DNA of 51,477 nt from Actinomycetota bacterium (lineage in GTDB: Bacteria > Actinomycetota > Actinomycetes > Nanopelagicales > Nanopelagicaceae). The notes under the pieces were generated by a model that saw only the letters and a program-made list of their open reading frames with translations, was not told where the DNA came from and made no database searches. A program made the position numbers and the translations under genes. Of the stretch, positions 18,062 through 26,141 are shown in pieces (position 1 is the stretch's first letter; each line of letters opens with the position of its first letter). The stretch covers positions 1 to 51,477 of the forward strand of contig CANBVR010000005.1 of the NCBI GenBank assembly GCA_947372965.1. Direction: 5' to 3'.

Positions 18062-19570
18062 TTATTCAGAAAGGCCGGCCATAAGTCGACCGATGTATTG
18101 GCGGTCAGCGCCTTGGCCATCAATAATCGCAACTATTTTGCCACCAAACATGACTGCGATCCGGTCGGAGAGGGAGAGGATCTCATCTAGTTCAGCTGAG
18201 ACGAGGAGGACTGCAGCGCCGCCATCGCGCGCACTTATGAGTTGCTTGTGAATAAACTCGATAGATCCCACATCAACGCCACGTGTTGGCTGTGAGGCAA
18301 CAATTACATGAGCGTTCTGGGTTAACTCTCTGGCCACAACAACTTTCTGTTTATTTCCACCTGAAAGTGAACTTGCTGAATTTTGGAAACTCGGAGTGCG
18401 AATATCGAATTCTTTTACCAAGCGATCAGCATATTCATCGCGAGCCGCAAAATTGCGAACTCCCTTATCGGCAAATGGCTTTAGGTTAAATTGATTTAAA
18501 GTTAGGTTATCGGCAATTGAGTAAGAAGAAACTAGCCCATCTTTCTCCCGATCTTCTGGGATATGAGAAACACCCATGAGGTGAACTCCCCGCGGATCCA
18601 TGTCAGGCGAATCTTTGCCAGAAACTCTGACACTTCCATTTTCGCGATGGCGCATGCCACAGATTGCTTCAACTAATTCACGTTGCCCATTTCCTTCAAC
18701 TCCTGCAATTCCAAGAATTTCACCAGCATGCACTTCGAGCGAGAAATGTGTTACCGCATCTAGGCGACGATCATCCTTTACAGAGAGTTCTCTAATTTCA
18801 AGTGCCACTTCTTTGACTCGAGCGGGACCTTTTTCAACGCTCAAGACAACGTTACGGCCAACCATCATCTGAGCCAAGCCTTCTTCATCTGTCTCTTTTG
18901 GAGATGTTGTACCGACTAACTTCCCGTTTCGTAAAACTACTACCCGATCTGCTACCGCCATAACTTCATGGAGTTTGTGAGTAATAAATAAAATTCCAAC
19001 ACCACTTGCAGCAAGTTTGCGAATAACTTCAAGAAGCTCATCAATTTCATGTGGGGTCAGAACCGCACTTGGTTCATCCAGAATTAGGAGATCGATATCC
19101 TTACGAAGCGCCTTTAATATCTCTATCCGCTGTTGAATTCCAACTGGTAGATCTTCTACGATCGCATCCGGGTCGACATCTAGGCTGTAACGCTTTGATA
19201 GGGCAATAACTTCTTCACGAGCCGCCTTCTTAGTAACAAAGGCCCCCTTATGCGGTTCATCACCGAGAATAATATTTTCAACAACACTCATCACGGGCAC
19301 TAATTGGAAGTGCTGGTGCACCATGCCAATTCCATGGCGAATTGCAGCTGCGGTATCCCCGGGCTCAATAACTTCGCCCTTTATCGTGATAGTTCCTGAG
19401 TCTGGCTTAACTAGACCAAATACAGATTTAACAAGTGTGGATTTTCCAGCACCGTTTTCCCCGAGCAAAGCGACAATTTCACCCTTATTAACATCTATAG
19501 AAATATCATCATTTGCCTTAACACCAGGAAAAGATTTACTTAAATTTTCAATGCGTAGCAGGGCTTCCAT
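18062..19570 (-). CDS. Nucleoside ABC importer, duplicated ATPase subunit
   Basis: The 502 residues contain two ABC domains in one chain. Domain 1 has Walker A GENGAGKST (37-45), the variant signature LPVGIQQRIEI and Walker B LLILDEPSAVLTP. Domain 2 has a degenerate Walker A (GVEGNGQREL) and signature LSGGNKQKVVV. This is the RbsA/BmpA-transporter class, similar to B. subtilis NupO. With the two permeases and BMP protein upstream it forms a complete importer, and the following cdd, deoA and add show the cargo is nucleosides. Confidence 0.93.
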   Translation of the reverse strand: MEALLRIENLSKSFPGVKANDDISIDVNKGEIVALLGENGAGKSTLVKSVFGLVKPDSGTITIKGEVIEPGDTAAAIRHGIGMVHQHFQLVPVMSVVENIILGDEPHKGAFVTKKAAREEVIALSKRYSLDVDPDAIVEDLPVGIQQRIEILKALRKDIDLLILDEPSAVLTPHEIDELLEVIRKLAASGVGILFITHKLHEVMAVADRVVVLRNGKLVGTTSPKETDEEGLAQMMVGRNVVLSVEKGPARVKEVALEIRELSVKDDRRLDAVTHFSLEVHAGEILGIAGVEGNGQRELVEAICGMRHRENGSVRVSGKDSPDMDPRGVHLMGVSHIPEDREKDGLVSSYSIADNLTLNQFNLKPFADKGVRNFAARDEYADRLVKEFDIRTPSFQNSASSLSGGNKQKVVVARELTQNAHVIVASQPTRGVDVGSIEFIHKQLISARDGGAAVLLVSAELDEILSLSDRIAVMFGGKIVAIIDGQGADRQYIGRLMAGLSE

Positions 19571-19572
19571 AA

Positions 19573-20568
19573 TTATGCCTGCTCCTTCTCATAACTTCTA
19601 CCAGCGGCTGCTGGGGGTCTAACTTTTCCGGCAGAAACTGCAAGAACTACTATTGTGAAAACATAAGGGAGCATCGTAATAAACTGATTTGGAATATTCG
19701 TAACACCAAAAATCTGCAATTGAGTTGAGAGCGCCTGGGCAAGCCCAAAGAGAATTGCTGCGGCAAATGCGCCCATCGGATTCCAGCGGCCAAAGATCAT
19801 TAAGGCAAGAGCTGTAAAACCGCTACCTGCGGTGAACTCTTTACTGAAAGATCCAACTAGTTCAAGACAGATAAACCCACCTACTAAACCACCAATTGCC
19901 CCGCCGATCATTACATTGATCATGCGAACTTTTATTACAGAGACTCCAGCGGTATCTGCTGATCCAGGATTTTCACCAACGGCGCGAGTGCGAAGGCCCC
20001 AACGAGTCTTGTACATCATTACCCAGATAGCAGGAATTAAGAGAAGCCCTAGGTATTGAATTGGGCCTTGCTGTGTGAAGAAAGCATGTCCAATAAATGG
20101 CAGACGACCTAAAAGTGGAATATCAAAGATCGGCCATGAATTTGGGATCGTTGATCCCTCTTTGTAGAGAAAAGAAGTCAACCCAGATGCCAGAATATTA
20201 ATAATCGTTCCAGCAATTATCTGATCCATCTTCCATTGAATCGTCATCATCGCATGGACAAAAGAAGTTAGAACGCCAGTCAGAATTGCAACTAATAACC
20301 CAACGACGATGTTTTTGCTCCAAGAGGCAATATAAAAACCAGTGAAACCAGAGAGCAACATCGTGCCTTCAATTCCAATATTTATTACACCAGATCTTTC
20401 ACACATGATTCCTACCATTGCGGCTAAGGCAAGTGGCATCCCAAAACGCATACCGGAAGCAACTACTGAATTAGTGATATCTGTATTTGCAATGTAGGAA
20501 TAGATCCAAATAGCCAATAAAGCAATGGTCAATAGAAGTTGCCAAATCTTTATATTAAAGCGCTTCAA
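19573..20568 (-). CDS. Nucleoside ABC importer permease (NupQ-like)
   Basis: A 331-residue multi-span membrane protein with the BPD_transp_2 signature CERSGVINIGIEGTMLLSGF near residues 56-75. About eight to ten hydrophobic segments are visible. It lies 2 bases after the ATPase start side and 1 base before the other permease, so all are in one mRNA. It should pair with the 350-residue permease as a heterodimer, as in other BMP-linked nucleoside importers. Confidence 0.92.
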   Translation of the reverse strand: MKRFNIKIWQLLLTIALLAIWIYSYIANTDITNSVVASGMRFGMPLALAAMVGIMCERSGVINIGIEGTMLLSGFTGFYIASWSKNIVVGLLVAILTGVLTSFVHAMMTIQWKMDQIIAGTIINILASGLTSFLYKEGSTIPNSWPIFDIPLLGRLPFIGHAFFTQQGPIQYLGLLLIPAIWVMMYKTRWGLRTRAVGENPGSADTAGVSVIKVRMINVMIGGAIGGLVGGFICLELVGSFSKEFTAGSGFTALALMIFGRWNPMGAFAAAILFGLAQALSTQLQIFGVTNIPNQFITMLPYVFTIVVLAVSAGKVRPPAAAGRSYEKEQA

Positions 20569-20569
20569 C

Positions 20570-21619
20570 TTATGACCCCCATCCAGACGTAGTCGTAATC
20601 GACTTTGCGTTGGATTTAATCATTTTTGCAATAAGTGGGGCTGTTGCAAAGAATAGAACTAGGGCCAATAACAAGTTAATAATGTCTGGTGAAACGCCGG
20701 CTTGAAATTGAATCGCAGACTGGGCAGATCTCATACCACCGATGAAAATTGCCCCCGGAATAATTGCAATTGGATTGGCTCGTCCCAAAAGTGCAATGGT
20801 GATGCCGTCGAAGCCAATGCCACTATAAAAAGCAGGAACAAAATATCCCGTGGTTTCGGCGCTAAACATGCCGCCGGTAAAACCAGCTATCGCACCGCTG
20901 ATTAACATTCCGAGCACAATTGACTTCTTTACAGAAATTCCAGCATACCAAGCTGCATTTCGATTCTTTCCAACAGTATCTAACTCAAAACCAACGGTAG
21001 ATTTTCTAAAAATCCAACCTACAACAACTGCCAAAATCACTGCAACTATAAAGCCAGTTGGGAATCCGAAAATATGTGGCAACCTCGCAGAGTGCAAAAT
21101 GTCTGGGGTGCGAGTATTTGGTTGACTTTTCAAGCGAAATTGATTTTGCGTTAAGTAATCCACGACTGCCGCCATGATGCTATTTAGCATGATCGTTGAA
21201 ATAACTTCATGAACCCCGCGGGTTGCCTTCAAATAACCGGCAAAGCCACCAACTAGGGCGCCAAATAGGGCTCCAACTAAAAGTGCAAAGGGTAGATGAA
21301 TCCAAATTGGAAGGCCGTGTACTCGATATCCAATATAAGTAAAAGCAAGGGCGCCACTAAGGACTTGTCCCTGGGCGCCGATATTAAATAAGCCAGCTCG
21401 CAAACCAAAAGTGATAGCAAGCCCAGACATAATCAGAATTCCGGCTTTGCTGAGTGTTGCTTGAAGCCCAGCCGTTGATTGAAAACCTTTTACGATGAGA
21501 ACTTTGTAAACCTCAAGTGGGCTATGTCCTTGCGCCGCAATCAAAATTGCGCCAATGGCAAGTGCGGCAAGGACGGATGCCACTGGAACCAAGGCATCTC
21601 GTGAGATCTTAAATTTCAT
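20570..21619 (-). CDS. Nucleoside ABC importer permease (NupP-like)
   Basis: A permease of about 349 residues with the family signature GLFNIGAQGQVLSGAL (about 77-92) and an ATRGVHEVISTIMLN cytoplasmic loop that contacts the ATPase. ATG at 21619 is preferred over TTG at 21622. The 119-base gap between this gene and the BMP gene holds a stable hairpin at 21691-21718, so permease expression may be set lower than that of the receptor. Confidence 0.92.
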   Translation of the reverse strand: MKFKISRDALVPVASVLAALAIGAILIAAQGHSPLEVYKVLIVKGFQSTAGLQATLSKAGILIMSGLAITFGLRAGLFNIGAQGQVLSGALAFTYIGYRVHGLPIWIHLPFALLVGALFGALVGGFAGYLKATRGVHEVISTIMLNSIMAAVVDYLTQNQFRLKSQPNTRTPDILHSARLPHIFGFPTGFIVAVILAVVVGWIFRKSTVGFELDTVGKNRNAAWYAGISVKKSIVLGMLISGAIAGFTGGMFSAETTGYFVPAFYSGIGFDGITIALLGRANPIAIIPGAIFIGGMRSAQSAIQFQAGVSPDIINLLLALVLFFATAPLIAKMIKSNAKSITTTSGWGS

Positions 21620-21690
21620 CAATTATCCGATTCGCCGGTCAAAAAGTTTGGAATGGTTAGAAAAGATTTCTAACTTCAATTAAGAAGCGA

Positions 21691-21718
21691 GTAGCAGAAA
21701 AGTTAACTTTCCTGCTAC
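21691..21718 (-). promoter_or_regulatory. Intercistronic hairpin between BMP gene and permease
   Basis: The arms GTAGCAG and CTGCTAC pair perfectly and the stem continues inward through AAAG/CTTT with one position that is a G-U pair only in the minus-strand RNA, giving about 12 pairs around a TTAA centre. There is no long U run right after it, so it looks more like a processing or 3'-end protecting structure, or a partial terminator, than a full terminator. Confidence 0.6.
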
Positions 21719-21738
21719 CCGCATTACTTACTTAGTTA

Positions 21739-22788
21739 TTACTTAACGCCAGTTGCAAGAGAACCTGAAAGGATCTTCTTTGTAATGGCAGTTACCTTAG
21801 CTTGTACTGAAGCTGGGATCTTGCTTGCAAAGGTGTGGTAAGGAGCAATGCCTACGTTTCCATAAACATTTCCACCGGTGAAGGTACCGGCTTTTACCTT
21901 TGCAATCTGATCTGCAGTTCCGGCACCAATCAACTTCTCAGCTGATGTGATTAGACATGGTTGAGCTTCTGGAACTGTGCCCCATTGATCAACGTCTACG
22001 CCGATGCAGTACTTACCCTTTGTCTTTGCAATACGTGCAAGGCCACCGTTGCCGGTACCGCCGCCTGCTGCGAAGATTACGTCATAACCCTGTGAGAGAA
22101 GTTGTGCTGAGTTTGCTGCACCGAAAGCAGGATCGCTAAATGCATTGTCGCCAGCTGGGTGGTAGATGATCTTTGATGCAGGGAACTTCTTGCCTTGTTC
22201 CTTGCCTGCATAAGCAACACCATTAGCAAAACCAACTGCATAACGATAAACAGGTGGAATGTTCAGGCCAACAACAGCGCCAGTCTTACCTGACTTTGTC
22301 ATGTAACCAGCAAGGTAACCAGCAATGAAGCCAGCTTGATCTTCGTGCCAGTTAAGACCTGCAAGGTTTGGAGTTGTCTTAGTTGTGTCTAGGAATTGGT
22401 CAATTCCAATGAACTTAATATCTGGATACTTAGCGGCTGCTGCAACTGTTGCATTTGCCTCAAGGAATCCAACAGTAACGATTACGTTGTACTTCTTAGC
22501 TGCGAATAGTGCAATGTTATTGCCGTATTCAGCATCTGTTGCTGCGTTTGATTCGATGTAGTTTGCAACTCCACCAACAGCCTTAGCGCCAGCTTGTGCG
22601 CCTTCCCATGCTGCTTGGTTAAATGACTTATCTGTTACGTGACCGATATCAGTAACAACTCCGATACAGATTAAGCCTGCAGTTCCACACTTTGAATCAT
22701 CATTGGTTGCAGCGTTTGCAGGTGCTGCAACGAAACCGAGAGCTGCAAGTGAAACAGCCGCGATTCCAGCGATAAAGCTCTTCTTCAT
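21739..22788 (-). CDS. BMP-family nucleoside-binding protein of the ABC importer
   Basis: About 349 residues. The start at ATG 22788 is fixed by GGAGATCC just upstream. MKKSFIAGIAAVSLAALGF and AAPANAA form a signal peptide with an ANA cleavage site and no lipobox cysteine. The mature part has the BMP/PnrA pattern: VVTDIGHVTDKSFNQAAWEG with the ligand Asp and Asn, VTVGFLEANAT, an EDQAGFIAGYLAGYM hinge segment, and VDVDQWGT. It captures nucleosides for the permeases next to it. It heads the seven-gene operon down to add. A palindrome at 22813-22827 lies between its promoter and start. Confidence 0.93.
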   Translation of the reverse strand: MKKSFIAGIAAVSLAALGFVAAPANAATNDDSKCGTAGLICIGVVTDIGHVTDKSFNQAAWEGAQAGAKAVGGVANYIESNAATDAEYGNNIALFAAKKYNVIVTVGFLEANATVAAAAKYPDIKFIGIDQFLDTTKTTPNLAGLNWHEDQAGFIAGYLAGYMTKSGKTGAVVGLNIPPVYRYAVGFANGVAYAGKEQGKKFPASKIIYHPAGDNAFSDPAFGAANSAQLLSQGYDVIFAAGGGTGNGGLARIAKTKGKYCIGVDVDQWGTVPEAQPCLITSAEKLIGAGTADQIAKVKAGTFTGGNVYGNVGIAPYHTFASKIPASVQAKVTAITKKILSGSLATGVK

Positions 22789-22812
22789 GGATCTCCTCTC
22801 GAGGGAGCTCAC

Positions 22813-22827
22813 TTCGGACGTTCCGAA
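22813..22827. promoter_or_regulatory. Perfect 15-base palindrome before the nucleoside import operon
   Basis: TTCGGA-CGT-TCCGAA, a perfect inverted repeat with 6-base arms, 24 bases upstream of the BMP start codon. It lies in the 193-base gap between the BMP gene and the SDR gene. It could be an operator for a nucleoside-responsive repressor or a small leader hairpin. I could not place a convincing -10/-35 pair in this gap, and I see no purine riboswitch core. Confidence 0.5.
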
Positions 22828-22981
22828 ATAAGCAGATAGCTAAAATTCATTAGACCAGCGGGGAAAATCCGGCTTTTCTATCAGGTGGTGCGAACTTAGC
22901 AGAGCCCTTTAGTCGATTCAATGAGCGCCGTATTACGTTCGAGTTAAGTATTTTTAAGCGGGGTTTTATCCTTAAAAGCTC

Positions 22982-23674
22982 TTACCAATTAGCCGTAACA
23001 CTAATCCCACCGTCGAGGGTTATGCCACTTCCTGTGACCCAGTTCGCATGGAGTAAATACTCAATTGCCTTTGCCACATCATCGATCTTTCCCATAGCTT
23101 TTAGAGGTGCCGCACTTTGCCAGGCACTAACACCTTGTGGCCACGCACTTTCAATACCTTCTCTGCCAATTAATCCAAGTCGTAAAAAATTACTGCGTAT
23201 CGGTGCAATTTCAACTGCTGCAGATTTTGTGAGCGCTTCCAAAGCTGCTTTTGTTGCGCCGTAAACCGCATGCCCAGGTCGTGGAGACACTGCTTCAATA
23301 CTTGAAATATTAATTACCGACTTAACGCCGTAATTTGTCTTTGCAACTTCTGCATAGATCTCAGCGATTGCAGAAACATTTACTTGAAAGAATTGCGATA
23401 TTTGCTCTGGAGTTTCGTCTTTAAGTAATGCGACGTCTTGTCTTGCTGCATTATTAATGATGTGATCAATATTTCCATGGACTTTTTTAACTTCAGATAA
23501 GAGCTCTTTAGCGCTACCAGGCTTGGATAAGTCAGCCTTTAAGGTTGGGAAAAGCCCAGCATTGCTATTACTGATCCCGATAACTTGGAATCCAGCCTTG
23601 GTGAAATATTCACAAAGTCCATTTCCGAGATATCCACTTGCACCGGTGATAAGAATCTTCTCGTTAGCGCTCAT
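22982..23674 (-). CDS. SDR-family short-chain dehydrogenase, function unknown
   Basis: The 230 residues have the classical SDR pattern: cofactor loop TGASGYLGNGL (10-20), IINNAARQD (NNAG-type), an INISSIEA serine strand, YGATK (YxxxK catalytic pair, about 153-157) and a C-terminal LDGGISVTANW typical of FabG-like enzymes. The cofactor loop TGASGYLG is closer to extended SDRs than to FabG. It overlaps the DUF985 gene by 11 bases, the last in a seven-gene minus-strand unit. The substrate cannot be inferred. Confidence 0.88.
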   Translation of the reverse strand: MSANEKILITGASGYLGNGLCEYFTKAGFQVIGISNSNAGLFPTLKADLSKPGSAKELLSEVKKVHGNIDHIINNAARQDVALLKDETPEQISQFFQVNVSAIAEIYAEVAKTNYGVKSVINISSIEAVSPRPGHAVYGATKAALEALTKSAAVEIAPIRSNFLRLGLIGREGIESAWPQGVSAWQSAAPLKAMGKIDDVAKAIEYLLHANWVTGSGITLDGGISVTANW

Positions 23675-24101
23675 GAATTAACTCCGGAATCGTTGGATCT
23701 TTCTCTCGCCATGAGCGTACTAGTTCTGGCGTTGCTAATTCCATAGCCGTAAAAGCCGGGGCCAGGAAACAGAGTACTAAGGACCATTGCCCAGTTGTTT
23801 TTGCCGCCATCCAAGTATTTGGTTCGATGCTGTAAGTCAGTTCCATAGGCTTGCGACTTAAATCAACTTTTCGGTAGGAATCGTTCTTCAAATGTAGCAA
23901 GACCGGATCGCCAGCCAAGTGAACCCAAGTCTCCCGCTCTTTTAAGATATGCCAGGCTGAGAAATCGGACTCTGACATTAAGAAATAGATTGCATTTCCA
24001 AAGTCATCGCGCTGAATTACCTTGAAGTAGCCCCCTTCGCCTTCGAGCGGCTCTAATTCAAGCTCGGCAATGATTTCCGCTAGGGATTTACCTTCAAACA
24101 T
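23664..24101 (-). CDS. DUF985 cupin-fold protein
   Basis: A 145-residue cupin-like protein. LEGEGGYFKVIQRDDFGNA, AIYFLMSES, WHILKERETWVHLAGDP and the end segment LAPAFTAMELATPE follow the DUF985 (cupin_5) consensus. These proteins are small beta-barrels of unknown activity, possibly sugar isomerase-like. The start overlaps the mtaD stop as TAATG and the end overlaps the SDR gene by 11 bases, so it belongs with the MTA/SAH genes. I do not assign a reaction. Confidence 0.85.
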   Translation of the reverse strand: MFEGKSLAEIIAELELEPLEGEGGYFKVIQRDDFGNAIYFLMSESDFSAWHILKERETWVHLAGDPVLLHLKNDSYRKVDLSRKPMELTYSIEPNTWMAAKTTGQWSLVLCFLAPAFTAMELATPELVRSWREKDPTIPELIHER

Positions 24102-25402
24102 TACTTAAGCTCTTCTAGAACTTTCATGCGGATATCTATTCTTGCCTTGAGATCGGCAACATCGACATTTACCAAGGATCGGTTACGTACTACCCGATTT
24201 CCAGCTACCCACACATCAGATACATCAGACCTTCCGGCGGCAAAAACAAGTAGCGCCAAAACATTGTGAACCGGAGTTAGGTGAAGCGCCGATAGGTCTA
24301 TCGCAATTAGGTCTGCCTCTTTGCCGACTTCAATACTTCCAATTCGATCTTCCAGTCCTACTGCCTTAGCGCCATCGATTGTGGCTGCGCGAAAAATCTT
24401 CACTAAATCAACATCGACAGGTGAGTGCTTTAGTGCAACCATATGCGCAGCTAAACGAAGCACGCTCCACATATCTAGATCGTTACTTGATGAGCATCCG
24501 TCGGTTCCTAGTCCAGTTATTAACCCAAGGTCTTGGTACTTCTTTAGGTCGGCAATTCCACTTCCAAGTTTGAGATTACTTCCCGGGCAATGTCCAACAC
24601 TTGCACCGGCTTTAATAGAAATTGAAATATCTTCATCAGATAAATGAACACCATGTCCATAAGTTGTTGGTGCATCAAGAATTCCAGCATCAAGTAGTAC
24701 CTTAGTTGGGGTGCGTCCATGCATCTCATGAGATTGCTTATTCTCGGCTTCTGTTTCCGAAACATGAAGATGAATTCGCGCACCGTGCTTCTTTGCGAGC
24801 ACTGCAATTTCAATTAAGTGTTCTTCTGAATCGGTGTAAACGCTATGGGGCATAAAGAAAAGTGGAGTGAATGCGCCACCAATCTCTCTATGAATTGCCG
24901 GCCATTTCTCGCCAAAGGCAATTCGCTCTGGCCACTCCAAACCATCTAGCCCTGGGAAATCAAAAAAGATTGGTCCCGCAATATGACGAAGTCCAACTTG
25001 AACCGCAGCCTTGTGAGTCTGTGCTGGGTTTAAATACATATCGAGGGTCGTAGTTGTTCCAGATAGAAGTGCCTCGCCAGCACCGAGTTCTGTACCGAGT
25101 GCAGAGGTTTCGCCATCCATAATCGCACCTTCGGCAGCCCATACCCGCTCTAGAAAGCCATCGAGATTTACTCCTTCAGCCCAGCCACGAAGCAAGGCCA
25201 TGGCAAGGTGCGTATGTGTGTTGATCAAACCAGGTGCGATTAAATGGCTACTTCCGTCAAAGACTTCATAATCAGGCAGGTTTGGCGGATTAATCGCCGC
25301 AATCTTGCCATCGGTGACCACAATTGTGGCACCAGTGAGAATTTCGTTTTTTGTATTTACCGTTACCAAATATTTTGCATTCTTTATTATGAAATTATTC
25401 AA
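24101..25402 (-). CDS. mtaD: 5'-methylthioadenosine / S-adenosylhomocysteine deaminase
   Basis: Amidohydrolase of about 433 residues that deaminates MTA and SAH to the inosine forms. Zinc and catalytic motifs are visible: NTHTHLAMALLRGWAEG (HxH), HLHVSETEAE (His and Glu), GHGVHLSDEDI, GHCPGSNLKLGSG, and GTDGCSSSNDLDM with the zinc Asp. I start at TTG 25402 because GGAGAT lies 5 bases before it and it follows the phosphorylase stop by one base; TTG at 25429 would add nine residues without a ribosome site. Other S-adenosyl-derived substrates are possible. Confidence 0.9.
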   Translation of the reverse strand: MNNFIIKNAKYLVTVNTKNEILTGATIVVTDGKIAAINPPNLPDYEVFDGSSHLIAPGLINTHTHLAMALLRGWAEGVNLDGFLERVWAAEGAIMDGETSALGTELGAGEALLSGTTTTLDMYLNPAQTHKAAVQVGLRHIAGPIFFDFPGLDGLEWPERIAFGEKWPAIHREIGGAFTPLFFMPHSVYTDSEEHLIEIAVLAKKHGARIHLHVSETEAENKQSHEMHGRTPTKVLLDAGILDAPTTYGHGVHLSDEDISISIKAGASVGHCPGSNLKLGSGIADLKKYQDLGLITGLGTDGCSSSNDLDMWSVLRLAAHMVALKHSPVDVDLVKIFRAATIDGAKAVGLEDRIGSIEVGKEADLIAIDLSALHLTPVHNVLALLVFAAGRSDVSDVWVAGNRVVRNRSLVNVDVADLKARIDIRMKVLEELK

Positions 25403-25403
25403 C

Positions 25404-26141
25404 TTAAATCTCCGTAATTGCAGCGTCAATTATTTGAATTACTTTTCCAGTAGCTTCTTTCAAGCAAGCGCTGATATCTTCCATAGTAATTGGTAGATCA
25501 CTTACCCCTGCTGCTGGATTTACAACGAGTGCAATTGCGGCATAGCGAAGCGCGGCTTCCTTGGCCAAAGTCACTTCTGGACATCCAGTCATTCCAACAA
25601 CTGTTGCCCCAGCAAGAGCAGCAAGGCGAATCTCTGCCGGAGTTTCAAAACGTGGGCCATTAAATCCCGCATATACACCTCTTTCGCGAAGAGGAATTCC
25701 AACTTTATTAGCTGCGCTTAGTAGTTTTGATCCAATCTCTTTGTCATAGGCTCCAACCACATCAACATGTGAAACCCCACCAGGTTGCACGCCATCAAAA
25801 AATGTATCTTCTCGGCCAGAAGTGAAATCAACAAAATCATCAATTAATGAAAGATCCCCGGGATTTAGAGTTGGATCAATTCCTCCAACAACATTGATTG
25901 CAATAACTCTTGTAACACCTAGATCTTTAAGGGCGGTGATATTGGCTCGGTAATTAACTTTGCTTGGTGGCACGCTGTGATCAGCGCCGTGGCGAGTTAC
26001 AAACTCAATATCAATTCCGTTCCACTTTCCAGCCGTAACAAGGGCATCACCATATGTAGTTGTGACTTTCCGAGATTGATTACCTGCAAGAGCGGGTAGT
26101 GAATAAAAACCAGTGCCAGCAATAATTCCTACTTTTTCCAA
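25404..26141 (-). CDS. mtnP: Methylthio-nucleoside phosphorylase, probably methylthioinosine type
   Basis: The 245-residue trimeric phosphorylase family includes MTAP. IIAGTGFYSL is the phosphate loop, RHGADHSVPPSKVNYRANI (about 50-68) and FNGPRFETPAEI are signatures, and GMTGCPEVTLAKEA holds the ligand Met. At the purine contact, MTAP enzymes have Asp-x-Asp, but this protein has Asn208-Pro-Ala210, the pattern reported for Pseudomonas methylthioinosine phosphorylase. With the MTA deaminase next door, MTI is the likely substrate. The TTG start at 26141 has GGAGGT 8 bases upstream, inside the preceding gene, which it overlaps by 13 bases. Confidence 0.9.
   Translation of the reverse strand: MEKVGIIAGTGFYSLPALAGNQSRKVTTTYGDALVTAGKWNGIDIEFVTRHGADHSVPPSKVNYRANITALKDLGVTRVIAINVVGGIDPTLNPGDLSLIDDFVDFTSGREDTFFDGVQPGGVSHVDVVGAYDKEIGSKLLSAANKVGIPLRERGVYAGFNGPRFETPAEIRLAALAGATVVGMTGCPEVTLAKEAALRYAAIALVVNPAAGVSDLPITMEDISACLKEATGKVIQIIDAAITEI

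Noticed and set aside
22789-22981. Purine riboswitch upstream of the BMP gene
   Set aside because: The conserved core of the purine aptamer (paired P1 with the two fixed loops) is not present. Only a short palindrome is seen.
25403-25429. Upstream TTG start for the MTA/SAH deaminase
   Set aside because: It has no ribosome site, lies inside the phosphorylase gene and adds residues not typical of the family. TTG 25402 has GGAGAT at correct spacing.
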